Assembly (NCBI RefSeq): GCF_003626655.1
Contig: NZ_RBAN01000001.1
Span: 496,001 to 560,000, forward strand
Direction: 5' to 3'
DNA from: Micromonospora costi
GTDB taxonomy: Bacteria > Actinomycetota > Actinomycetes > Mycobacteriales > Micromonosporaceae
Length of the DNA stretch: 64,000 nt
Shown: in pieces, positions 54,147 to 62,491 of the stretch
How the letters are laid out: every line of letters starts with the position of its first letter
Numbering within the stretch: position 1 is the stretch's first letter
The notes under the pieces: model-generated
Database searches by the model: none
What the model was told of the DNA's origin: nothing
The model's input: only the letters and a program-made list of their open reading frames with translations
Position numbers and translations under genes: made by a program

Positions 54147-56975
54147 CTACGGTGTCGGCGCCTCGTCCGGCTCCGACGCCTCGTCGTCGCCGAGCGCCGC
54201 CAGGGCGTCGCGGAGTGCGGCTCGGGACGTGATGCCCAGTTTGGGGAAGATCTGGTAGAGGTGGGTGCCGACGGTCCGGTGCGACAGGAACAGCTTCTCG
54301 CCGATCTGCTTGTTCGTCAGTCCGGAACCGGCCAGCTCCGCGATCTCCCGTTCCTGCGGGGTGAGGACGGTGGAACGCGTCACGCTCCTCGGCTTCGCGA
54401 GGCCGGTGGCGCGCAACTCGTTGCTCGCACGTTCGACCCACGGCCGGGCGTCCAGCAGCTCGAAGGTCGCCAGCGCCGCCCGGAGCTGGGCCCGGGACTT
54501 CGCCGTCGCCCTGGCCCGGCGCAGCCGCTCCCCGTACGCGAGGCGCACCCGCGCCAGATCGAACGGCCACCGCTCGACGTCGGGCAGCGCCAACGCCGCC
54601 TCGAACAGTTCCTCGGCCGCGTCGTCCGGTGCCGCGACGGCCGAGGCGGCGGCCGCGAGCAGGGCGAGCCGCGACGACACGGTGGCGAGGTCGGCGTCCC
54701 TGATCGCGGCGGCGTGGGCGGCGGCCTCGGTGTGGCGGCCGGTGCGGACGGCCGCCTCCACGAGATCCAGACACGCCCACATGGCGTGCGGCGCGTACGG
54801 CGCGAACGTGCCGGCGGGGCTGAGCAGGCTCGCGTGCTGGTACGCGCTCTCGTGGTCACCTCGTGCCAGGTCGTTCAGTCCCCGTACGTGGTAGGCGTAG
54901 AACTCCGCGGCCCGCGCCCCGCGCGGCACCGCGAAGCGCAGGATGACCTCGGTCAGGGTGTCGCTGCCCTCCCCATCTCCCCGCGCCGCCGCGAGCAGCG
55001 CCTGGATGTACTGGAAGTACCACGTGAAGAACCGGAAGCCGTGCTCGTCGCACAGCCGGACGCCCTCCTCGGCGAGTTCCGCGGCTTCGTCCCACCGCCC
55101 GCCGTGGTAGTCGTCGAAGCAGAGGTGCAGCAGCACACCGAGATGACGACGGGCCGGCGCGGCACCGTCGCGGCCGAGGCGGACCACCCGCCAGTCCGCG
55201 TCCCGGCAGTCGGAGAGCCGGTCCAGGTAGATCGCCGCGATCCCGATCCGCACGATCTCCGTCGGGTCGACCTCGTCGCTCATCCCGGCGACGATCGCGT
55301 CGAAACGGCCGGCCGCCGCCTGTGCCGTGCGCACCGGGTCGCCGAAGGTCGCGGCCGCCACCGTGAGCAGCTCGGGCGCCTTCGGCGTCAGCCGGTCGAG
55401 CGCGGCGAAGAACGGCTCCCACAGCGCGGGCTCACCGGAGAAGAAGCACAGCAGCAGGAGCGTGTGCATCGCGTCCAGGAGGGCGTGGTCGTCCGCGCGG
55501 TAGCCGTGGTCGCCCGACTCGATGGCGCCGACCAGCAGCCGGTGCGCGGTCCGGACGTCGCCGTCGCTGTTCAGCAGCAGGTACACGGCGGCGGTGGTCG
55601 CGTACAGGGAGCCGCCCGGGCTCGCCCGGCGGGCGTCGGCCAGCAGTTGTGACGCGTTGGTCAGCTCACCGCCCGCGTCCGCGCCGATGTACGCGGCCTG
55701 CGCCAACCGCCGGCCACGGTCGACCGGATCGGGGGTCAGGTCGGCGGACCGGGTGAGGGACGCGATGGCGCCCACCGCGTCACCGCGCCGCAGGATCCGG
55801 TGCGCCGCCTGCTCCAGCAGGGCGGCCACCCTCTCGTCGGGGCCGACCGTGGCCTCACCCAGGTGCCACGCGCTGCGCTCGGGTTGCCCGACCAGCGTCC
55901 GGGCGAGGGCGCTGTGCGCCCAGCGCAGCTCGCCGCTCGTGGCCACCTCCACGACGGCCGACTCGATCAACGGGTGCCGGAAGGTGAACCGGCGGGTGTT
56001 GCCGTGGACGCGTACCAGCTGGTCCCGCTCGGCCGGTTCGAGATCGTCGAGGTCGTGCTCGCCCGCCGCCGCGAGCAGCACGCCGAGTTCGCCGGTGCCG
56101 TCGAGCGCGCCCAGGAGCAGGAGCCGGCGGCAGGGCTCGGGCAGTTGGGCCACCCGAGACGCGAAGAGCGTCTGGAGACGCCGGGTCAGCGGGAGGACCG
56201 CGGGCAGGGACGCCGCGGCGAGCCGCTGGGGCCCGCTCAGGGCGGTGGGCAGTTCCAGCAGGGCGAGCGGATTCCCTCGCGCCTCGGACAGCAGCCGCCG
56301 CCGGACGGCCGGAGCGAGGCCGGGAAACCGTTGGTTGATCAGCTCGTCGGCGGCGGCGGGTGGCAACGGTTGCAGTTCCAGTTCGGGGATCCCGCCGAGC
56401 TCGAAGAAGCCGGCGGTCTGCGACCGCGACGCGGCCAGGAAGCCGACACTGGTGCCCACCAGTCGGCGCGCGACGAACCCGAGCACCGCCGAGCTGGCCC
56501 GGTCCAGCCAGGGCAGGTCGTCGACGACGAGCAGCAACGGCCGCGCCGTGGCCAGGGACCGCAGGAGCAACAGCACCGCGTTGGACACCAGCAGCCGGTC
56601 CGGCGGCTGGCCGGGGCCGAACCCGAGCGCCACCCGCAGCGCGTCCCGGTGCACGGGCGCGAGTTCCGCGAAGGCGTCGTACAGCGGGAACAGCAACTGG
56701 TTCAGCCCGGAGTAGCTGACGTCGGCCTCGAACTCGACCCCGGCGGCCCGCAGCACCCGCGTCCCCGTCTCGGCGGCCGCGTCCCCGACGGCGTCGAGCA
56801 GCGCCGTCTTGCCCACCCCGGCTTCACCGGAGATCAGCAACGCTCCGCCGTTGACCGCGGCCTGGCGGAGAAACCGGCGGGTCAGCAGGAACTCCTCGTC
56901 ACGCCCGACCAACGACCACGTCGGGGCTCCGCGTCCCGCGCTCCCCGATCGCGCCACCTCGTCGAACGATCGCAT
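54147..56975 (-). CDS. Large ATP-binding LuxR-family (LAL) regulator
   Basis: A 942-residue regulator. The N-terminal AAA/STAND ATPase has Walker A LISGEAGVGKTALLDAVG (residues ~38-55) and Walker B LLLVVDDLPWLDRASS. The long helical middle resembles TPR-like MalT-type repeats. The C-terminal LuxR HTH is LTPQEREIAELAGSGLTNKQ then IGEKLFLSHRTVGTHLYQI. LAL proteins activate transport or secondary-metabolite operons on binding an unknown effector. The start at 56975 has GGGACGGG upstream; an ATG 30 nt earlier is open. It lies divergent from an XRE/MmyB-type gene and near the SDR-dehydrogenase genes, which may be its targets. Confidence 0.92.
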   Translation of the reverse strand: MRSFDEVARSGSAGRGAPTWSLVGRDEEFLLTRRFLRQAAVNGGALLISGEAGVGKTALLDAVGDAAAETGTRVLRAAGVEFEADVSYSGLNQLLFPLYDAFAELAPVHRDALRVALGFGPGQPPDRLLVSNAVLLLLRSLATARPLLLVVDDLPWLDRASSAVLGFVARRLVGTSVGFLAASRSQTAGFFELGGIPELELQPLPPAAADELINQRFPGLAPAVRRRLLSEARGNPLALLELPTALSGPQRLAAASLPAVLPLTRRLQTLFASRVAQLPEPCRRLLLLGALDGTGELGVLLAAAGEHDLDDLEPAERDQLVRVHGNTRRFTFRHPLIESAVVEVATSGELRWAHSALARTLVGQPERSAWHLGEATVGPDERVAALLEQAAHRILRRGDAVGAIASLTRSADLTPDPVDRGRRLAQAAYIGADAGGELTNASQLLADARRASPGGSLYATTAAVYLLLNSDGDVRTAHRLLVGAIESGDHGYRADDHALLDAMHTLLLLCFFSGEPALWEPFFAALDRLTPKAPELLTVAAATFGDPVRTAQAAAGRFDAIVAGMSDEVDPTEIVRIGIAAIYLDRLSDCRDADWRVVRLGRDGAAPARRHLGVLLHLCFDDYHGGRWDEAAELAEEGVRLCDEHGFRFFTWYFQYIQALLAAARGDGEGSDTLTEVILRFAVPRGARAAEFYAYHVRGLNDLARGDHESAYQHASLLSPAGTFAPYAPHAMWACLDLVEAAVRTGRHTEAAAHAAAIRDADLATVSSRLALLAAAASAVAAPDDAAEELFEAALALPDVERWPFDLARVRLAYGERLRRARATAKSRAQLRAALATFELLDARPWVERASNELRATGLAKPRSVTRSTVLTPQEREIAELAGSGLTNKQIGEKLFLSHRTVGTHLYQIFPKLGITSRAALRDALAALGDDEASEPDEAPTP

Positions 56976-57174
56976 CTTCCCGTCCCGTGTGTCACGGAGC
57001 GGCACGAAGACACCATTTGCCGGTGTCGGGCCGCCCGTGGCCCTCGTGGGGCCGAGTCAAGATAAGCAGGCTCGCAGTCGTCGCCGGCAGGGTCAAGATC
57101 GGCCCACCGTACCTAGGACCGGGAGGGCCACCCAGTAAAATGGAACGGCGATTCCAGACAAGGGTGGATAAAAC

Positions 57175-58068
57175 GTGGACGACCTCACGCTGGGCGATTT
57201 CCTCCGGACGCGGCGCGCGTCGGTCGCGCCCACGAACGGCGACCTGCGGTCGGCACCGTCCCGACGGGTGGCCGGGCTGCGCCGCGAAGAGGTGGCGCGA
57301 CGGGTCGGCGTGAGCGTCGACTACTACGTCAAGCTCGAACAGGGCCGCCGGATCACCCCGTCGGAGACGGTCCTGCACGCGCTCGCCGACGTGCTCCGAC
57401 TCGACGACGCGGCTCGCGAGCACATGTTCGACCTGGCGCGGCGCGACACCCGCCCGAAGCAGCCTCGCGAGGCGACCCAGCGCGTACGGGTCGGCATGCT
57501 CCGCCTCATGGAGTCCCTCGGCGGAGTGCCGGCGATCCTCGTCGGGCGGCGCACCAACATCCTCGCGGCGAACCCGGCGGCCCGGCTCCTCATCCACGAC
57601 TTCAACGCGATGCCGGCGGCCGAACGGAACGGCGTCCGTTTCATGCTGCTCTCCGAGAAGGCGCGACTCATCCACCGTGACTGGGAGGCCGCCGCCGCGG
57701 GGCTCGTCGGCATGCTGCGGATGGACTACGGCCGCCACCCGAACGATCCGCGGACGGCGGAGCTGGTCGAGGACCTCAGCGCCCGGAGCGAGACCTTCCG
57801 GCAACTGTGGTCCGACCGGCACGTCGCGAAGAAGATGTTCCTGGACTCCAAGGTGATCGAGCATCCGGTCGTCGGCCCGGTCCGGCTGCACGTCGAGTCG
57901 ATGCACGCGACCGATGACCGGGACCAGACGCTCAACGTGCTGATTCCCGCGTCCGACCCGACATCCCAGGCGGCCATGCGGCACCTCGAGAAACTGACGG
58001 TCACGAGCCGCCGCCCGCGTCAGGACCAGGTGGCGACACCCGACCCGGAGCGCGGGCCCGGCGCCTGA
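57175..58068 (+). CDS. XRE-family regulator with MmyB-like ligand-binding domain
   Basis: A 297-residue regulator starting with GTG (AAGGGTGG upstream). The N-terminal HTH (residues ~5-75) has LGDFLRTRRASVAP and VAGLRREEVARRVGVSVDYY, then VKLEQGRRITPSETVLHALA, the signature of the large actinobacterial MmyB-like class. Residues ~105-275 form the PAS-like MmyB domain that binds fatty-acid-like ligands. These regulators often control nearby dehydrogenases, and an SDR/alcohol dehydrogenase cluster lies 5 kb away. A TAAAAT -10-like box at 57136-57141 lies in the 200-bp divergent gap with the LAL gene. Confidence 0.92.
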   Translation: MDDLTLGDFLRTRRASVAPTNGDLRSAPSRRVAGLRREEVARRVGVSVDYYVKLEQGRRITPSETVLHALADVLRLDDAAREHMFDLARRDTRPKQPREATQRVRVGMLRLMESLGGVPAILVGRRTNILAANPAARLLIHDFNAMPAAERNGVRFMLLSEKARLIHRDWEAAAAGLVGMLRMDYGRHPNDPRTAELVEDLSARSETFRQLWSDRHVAKKMFLDSKVIEHPVVGPVRLHVESMHATDDRDQTLNVLIPASDPTSQAAMRHLEKLTVTSRRPRQDQVATPDPERGPGA

Positions 58069-58078
58069 CCCGACGCCG

Positions 58079-58720
58079 TCACGGCTGCCCGCCGCAGTTG
58101 TTGCTCGTCCGCCGCACGGTGTACTCCCGGTCGTCGTGGGTGATGCCGGACGGCTCGCCGTCGAACCAGGTCTCCACCTTCTCCCAGCCGCGCCGCTGCT
58201 CGTAGTGCAGGTGCGGCGCCCCGGAGTTGCCGGTGCTGCCCAGCTTGCCGATCTGCTGGCCCTGGGCCACCTTCTGGCCCACCTCCACCAGCGGTGGTTC
58301 GAGCATGTGCAGGTACTGCGTCTCCCAGCGACCGCCGTGGTCGATCTTCACCCAGTAGCCGCCTCCGCGGCCGCGCGGTCCCTGCGGGTCGTCCGGGGTG
58401 CGGCCGCCGAGGGACCCGTTGATGCCGGCCTCGGTCACGGTGCCGGCGGCGGACGCGAGCACCGGCCTGCCCCACGCCTCGCCCTCGGTGGGGAACAGGT
58501 CGACGTCGTAGTCGTCGTGGCCCGGATAGGTGCCGAGCTGCCACGTCTCCCCGCAGGCGACGGGGAGGTGGAACAGCGGACGGGGGCCCGGCGGCAGCAG
58601 CAGCGGCACGGCGAGCGCGGCCACGGCCAGGACGGCCGCGGCCGCGCCGATCGCGAGGACGACCCGGGTGCGCCGGCGGGGGCGGCGGGCGTGGCGTCGT
58701 CGGGGGTTGTCGGTCGTCAC
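58079..58720 (-). CDS. Membrane-anchored M23-family peptidase
   Basis: A 213-residue protein. A basic N-terminus is followed by one membrane helix (VVLAIGAAAAVLAVAALAVP), then an M23/LytM domain: HDDYDVDLFPTEG provides His and Asp zinc ligands, GGGYWVKIDHGG and WETQYLHMLEPP follow, and APHLHYEQRR contains the HxH motif. All zinc ligands appear present, so it can be active on peptidoglycan cross-bridges. The likely GTG start (58720) has only a weak ribosome site. Two Cys (ACGETWQ, NNCGGQP) may form a disulfide linking the domain ends. Confidence 0.85.
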   Translation of the reverse strand: MTTDNPRRRHARRPRRRTRVVLAIGAAAAVLAVAALAVPLLLPPGPRPLFHLPVACGETWQLGTYPGHDDYDVDLFPTEGEAWGRPVLASAAGTVTEAGINGSLGGRTPDDPQGPRGRGGGYWVKIDHGGRWETQYLHMLEPPLVEVGQKVAQGQQIGKLGSTGNSGAPHLHYEQRRGWEKVETWFDGEPSGITHDDREYTVRRTSNNCGGQP

Positions 58721-58747
58721 CGGCCCGAGGATGGCAGACGCTGTCGA

Positions 58748-58860
58748 GACACCCGCCGGCGCGGTCCGCGGCGCGCGCCGTGCCGGCGCGGTCCGCGCGT
58801 CGCGCCGGCGGGGTCCGTCGGCCGCGCCGGCACGGCCCGCCCGCCGCGCCGGCGGGTGTC
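58748..58860. repeat. 113-bp inverted repeat with internal tandem GC repeats
   Basis: GACACCCGCCGGCGCGG at 58748-58764 and its exact complement at 58844-58860 form 17-bp arms. Between them CCGGCGCGGTCCGCG-like units occur two or more times in both orientations. It fills the space between the pseudoprotease gene end and the M23 gene start (both minus strand), so it can act as a terminator for the former. Confidence 0.7.
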
Positions 58861-58865
58861 CCCGG

Positions 58866-61187
58866 TCAGGAGAGCGGCCCGAACTCCACGGGGTCGCCCC
58901 ACGCCGCGCTGCCGATGGGGCCGCCGTGGACCCAGACCCGCCCACCGGCCGCCTCGCCGGCCACGAGGTCGTCGTGGGCGTCCCCGTCGAACCGGAGCGC
59001 CACGAGCTCGTCCCGGCCGGCCCACCCACCGGCGGCGATCTCGGTACGGCTGCCGAACGAACCGCCGCCGGCGACACCCGGGTAGAGCCAGAGCTTGCCG
59101 GTCGACGTCTCCACGGCCATCAGGTCGTCGTACGCGTCCGCGTTGAACCGGCCGCGGGCCACGGCGCCGAGCGCGTTCCAGTTGCCCGCGTCGATGATGG
59201 TGCTGGGCCCCCAACTGCTGCCCCCGGCCGCCGTGCCCGGGTACAGGCGCAGCTTCCCGGTGGACTTCTCCACGGCCGCCACGTCGTCGTACTCGTCGCC
59301 GTTGAACCGGCCCGCGGTCAGCCGTTCGAGCCCCAGCCAGCCGGTGCCGACCGGTTTGTCGCCGCGACCGCCCCAGGTGGTGCCGGCCGCCGTGCCCGGG
59401 TAGAGCCAGAGGTTGCCGGTGCTCAGCTCGATGGTGAGCAGGTCGTCGTAGGCGTCGCGGTTGAAGCGGCCCACCGTGAGGTCGCGGTAGCCGCCCCAGC
59501 CGCTGCCGACGGCGATGCGCCGGCCCCAGGCGCCGGTGGCGGTGCCCGGGTAGAGCCACAACCGCCCGGTGCCCTTCTCGACGCCGATCAGGTCGGCGTA
59601 CTGGTCACGGGTGAACTCGCCGGTGACGGCCTCCCGCAGCCCCTGCGGCTGGAGCGCGGGCACCCGGCCGACGGGCGGAACGCGGGAGCCCAGGGCGCCC
59701 CCCGCGCTGGTGCCGGGGTACAGCCACACCTGGTCGTTCTCGACGGCGATCACGTCGTCGTAGCCGTCCGGGTCAAGCCGGCCGGCCGCGATCGCGGTCA
59801 ACCCCCGGCCGCCGGTGGCGACGGTGCTCAGCGGGCCCCAGCTCGACCCGCCCGCCGCGGTGCCCGGGTACAGGTAGATGTCACCGCTGGCCTTGTCGAG
59901 CGCCAGCAGGTCGTCGTACGCGTCCCGGTTGAAGCGCCCGGCGACCAGCTCCCGCTTGGTCGTCCACCCGCTGAAGCCGATCTCCTTCTGCCCGCCCCAG
60001 AGCGTGCCGCCGGCGGACGTGCCCATGTACATGATCAGCTTGCCGGTCGACATCTGGATGCCGGCCAGGTCCTCGTAGGCGTCCCGATCGAACCGGCCGG
60101 CCACCAGGTCGGTCATGTCCTGCCAGCCCGTGCCGGCCTCCACGCGGTCGCCGAACCCGCTGCCGTCGGCCCGGCCGGGGAACATCCACAGCTTGTTGGT
60201 GGCGGTCTCGACGGCGAGCAGGTCGTCGTGCGCGTCCCCGTCGAACTGGCCGGCGACCAGGTCGCGGTAGGCCGTCCAGTCGGTCTCCGGCCCGATCCGC
60301 ACTCGGTCGGCCCAGACCCGGGCCGTGGACGTGCCGGGGTAGAGCCACAGCCGGCCGGTGGCCGCCTCCACGGCGACCAGGTCGTCCCGGTTGTCTCCGG
60401 TGAACTCACCGGCGACGGTGTTGGTGAGGGCGTACGGCTGGACCTGGACGTTCTGCCGGAACCAGTCGCCCAGGTCGTCGAGGCGGGTCTGGGTGGCACC
60501 CGTGCGGGTCTCGGTCTCGCCGAGGCAGCCGTGCTGCCAGCTGGTGTCGTTGATAGCCACCAGCTCGACGCCGGCGCCCGCCTCGCGGAACGCCGGACCG
60601 CCCGCGTCGCCCTTGCAGATCGTGGCCCCGGCGGAGGTGCCCGTGACATCGATCGTCGTCGCCCCCACGGCGCCGACGGTGAACGTGGCGGTGTGCAGCC
60701 GGTCGGGCACCCACTCGGTCGCCGTACGGCCGTAGCCGGTCACCCGCAGGGTCTCCTCCACCGCGGGCGGCGTGGCGGACCATGCCACCGGGGCCGCGTC
60801 CGTGACCGGAGCGGAGAGCTCCGCGAGGGCGACGTTGCGGGTGGGGTGCGGCACGACGGTGGTGACGGCGAGGCGGTGCCCCGCGGTGCCGGCGAGGTTC
60901 GTCCGCCCCACCAGCACGCTCGCGGGCCGGCCCGGCGCGCCCTCGGTGACCGGCGTCGTGCCGTCGGTGAAGCAGGTCTTCGCGGTGACGACCCAGCGGC
61001 TGGCGACGAGCGCCCCGGTGCAGCTGCGCACGTCGCCGAAGCTCACCTTGGCGGTGAATGGGAAGCCTCCGTCGGGGACCTCCTCGCCGCCGGAGACCGC
61101 CGACGCGGTGCCTCCGGCGAGCAGGACGGCGGTCAACCCGCCCACCAGCAGAGCGCCGCCCCGGACGCGCGCACGTCTCCCTGTCAC
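58866..61187 (-). CDS. Secreted trypsin-fold pseudoprotease with FG-GAP/VCBS-type repeats
   Basis: A 773-residue exported protein (signal peptide ends AGGTASAV). Residues ~30-240 have the S1 trypsin fold, but the catalytic His region reads VVTAKTCF instead of TAAHC, the Asp region reads RNVALAEL instead of DVAL, and the Ser region reads CKGDAGGPAF instead of GDSGGP. All three catalytic residues are lost (Thr, Asn, Ala), so it cannot be an ordinary protease. Residues ~245-770 contain about eleven ~46-residue repeats (LVAGRFNRDAYDDLLALDKA, LWLYPGTAAG) typical of FG-GAP/VCBS propellers. The GTG start has GGGGGAG 7 nt upstream. A binding or scaffold role is likely. Confidence 0.88.
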   Translation of the reverse strand: MTGRRARVRGGALLVGGLTAVLLAGGTASAVSGGEEVPDGGFPFTAKVSFGDVRSCTGALVASRWVVTAKTCFTDGTTPVTEGAPGRPASVLVGRTNLAGTAGHRLAVTTVVPHPTRNVALAELSAPVTDAAPVAWSATPPAVEETLRVTGYGRTATEWVPDRLHTATFTVGAVGATTIDVTGTSAGATICKGDAGGPAFREAGAGVELVAINDTSWQHGCLGETETRTGATQTRLDDLGDWFRQNVQVQPYALTNTVAGEFTGDNRDDLVAVEAATGRLWLYPGTSTARVWADRVRIGPETDWTAYRDLVAGQFDGDAHDDLLAVETATNKLWMFPGRADGSGFGDRVEAGTGWQDMTDLVAGRFDRDAYEDLAGIQMSTGKLIMYMGTSAGGTLWGGQKEIGFSGWTTKRELVAGRFNRDAYDDLLALDKASGDIYLYPGTAAGGSSWGPLSTVATGGRGLTAIAAGRLDPDGYDDVIAVENDQVWLYPGTSAGGALGSRVPPVGRVPALQPQGLREAVTGEFTRDQYADLIGVEKGTGRLWLYPGTATGAWGRRIAVGSGWGGYRDLTVGRFNRDAYDDLLTIELSTGNLWLYPGTAAGTTWGGRGDKPVGTGWLGLERLTAGRFNGDEYDDVAAVEKSTGKLRLYPGTAAGGSSWGPSTIIDAGNWNALGAVARGRFNADAYDDLMAVETSTGKLWLYPGVAGGGSFGSRTEIAAGGWAGRDELVALRFDGDAHDDLVAGEAAGGRVWVHGGPIGSAAWGDPVEFGPLS

Positions 61188-61370
61188 GATGTTTCTCCCC
61201 CGCTCCCGGCGTCCAGCCGGCACGGGCACCGGCCGACGTGGGGAAGGGTACCGGCGCCGGCACCCGCCCACGGCCCGCGAGAACGAACCAGGCATATCGA
61301 TGCGCACCACCGTCCATGATGGAGGGGCGGCCGCGATCGGACGCTCCGGGCATCCATGCTTTCATATGCC

Positions 61371-62387
61371 ATGATCACTCCCACTCCCCTCATGCGCCTG
61401 GTGGCCGGCGTCTGGGGGTTCAAGACCCTCGCCGTCGGCGTCGAGCTGGGCCTCTTCACCTGGCTGTCGCGTACGGGAACCGCCACGGCCGACGAGGTGG
61501 CCGCCGAGTTCGGGCTCGCCGAGCGCCCCACGGACATGCTGCTGGCCGCGTCCGCCTCCCTCGGCCTGCTCGAGAAGGCCGGTGACGGCTACCGCAACTC
61601 CGAGCTGGCGGAGCAGTTCCTCGTCGAGGGCCGCCCCTACTACTTCGGCGCGCAGGTCCGCTACTCCGACCTGCGCACGTACCTGCCGTGGCACCGCATC
61701 GGCGAGGCGCTGCGCACGGACCGGCCGCTCACCTGGGATCCGCAGGTCCAGAAGTCCATGTTCGACACCACCGACCCGGCCATGCTCGCCCAGTTCTGGG
61801 ACGCGATGTACTCCACGTCCCGCTTCACCGCCCGGGCCCTCGCCGAGGCGTACGACTTCGGCGCCCACCGGCGGCTGCTCGACGTCGGCGGCGGGGCCGG
61901 GGCCTTCCCGATCGAGCTGTGCCGGCGCCTGCCCGACCTCACGGCGACCGTCCTCGACCTGCCGCACGTGTGCGAACGGGCCGACGAGCGGATCGCGGAG
62001 GCGGGCCTGGGCGAGCGGATCGGCAGCGTCGCCGGCGACTTCCTCGCCGACCCGGAGCTGCCCGGCGGACACGACGTCGTCCTGCTGAGCATGATCCTGC
62101 ACGACTGGGACGAGCCGACCAACCGGGCGCTGCTGGCCCGGTGCCATGCCGCGCTGCCACCCGGCGGTGCGATCGTCGTCTGCGAGCTGCTGCTCGACGA
62201 CGACCGCACCGGCCCGCCGGAGGCCGCGCTGATGGGCATGAACATGCTGGTCGAGACCGAGGGAGGCCGGAACTACTCCGGCGCGGAGTACGCCACCTGG
62301 CTCGCCGACGCCGGCTTCGTCGACGTCCGGACCGTACGGTTCGACGCGCCGGGCGCCAACGGCGCGGTGGTGGGCCGCCGGGGCTGA
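61371..62387 (+). CDS. SAM-dependent O-methyltransferase (methyltransf_2 family)
   Basis: A 338-residue enzyme. The N-terminal dimerisation/winged-helix domain (GFKTLAVGVELGLFTWLSRT, DMLLAASASLGLLEK) precedes the Rossmann domain with LLDVGGGAGAFPIEL (SAM loop), TVLDLPHVCERAD, and LSMILHDWDEPTNRALLARC containing the His-Asp pair used for deprotonation. This matches secondary-metabolite O-methyltransferases acting on aromatic hydroxyls. There is no ribosome site before the ATG at 61371, and a CATGCT -10-like box is about 10 nt upstream, so translation may be leaderless; an ATG at 61356 is also in frame. It has no biosynthetic neighbours in view. Confidence 0.9.
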   Translation: MITPTPLMRLVAGVWGFKTLAVGVELGLFTWLSRTGTATADEVAAEFGLAERPTDMLLAASASLGLLEKAGDGYRNSELAEQFLVEGRPYYFGAQVRYSDLRTYLPWHRIGEALRTDRPLTWDPQVQKSMFDTTDPAMLAQFWDAMYSTSRFTARALAEAYDFGAHRRLLDVGGGAGAFPIELCRRLPDLTATVLDLPHVCERADERIAEAGLGERIGSVAGDFLADPELPGGHDVVLLSMILHDWDEPTNRALLARCHAALPPGGAIVVCELLLDDDRTGPPEAALMGMNMLVETEGGRNYSGAEYATWLADAGFVDVRTVRFDAPGANGAVVGRRG

Positions 62388-62491
62388 GCGCGGAAAGTGT
62401 TATGCCGGGCGCGCCGGCCGGTCTCCGGAAGGGGTGGTCCCACCGACGCCGCCACGGGGCGGCGGTACGGGCACGAGAAGGAGTGAGCACG

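Noticed and set aside
58866..61187. Annotation as an active trypsin-like serine protease
   Set aside because: All three catalytic residues are substituted (Thr, Asn, Ala), although the fold is clear.
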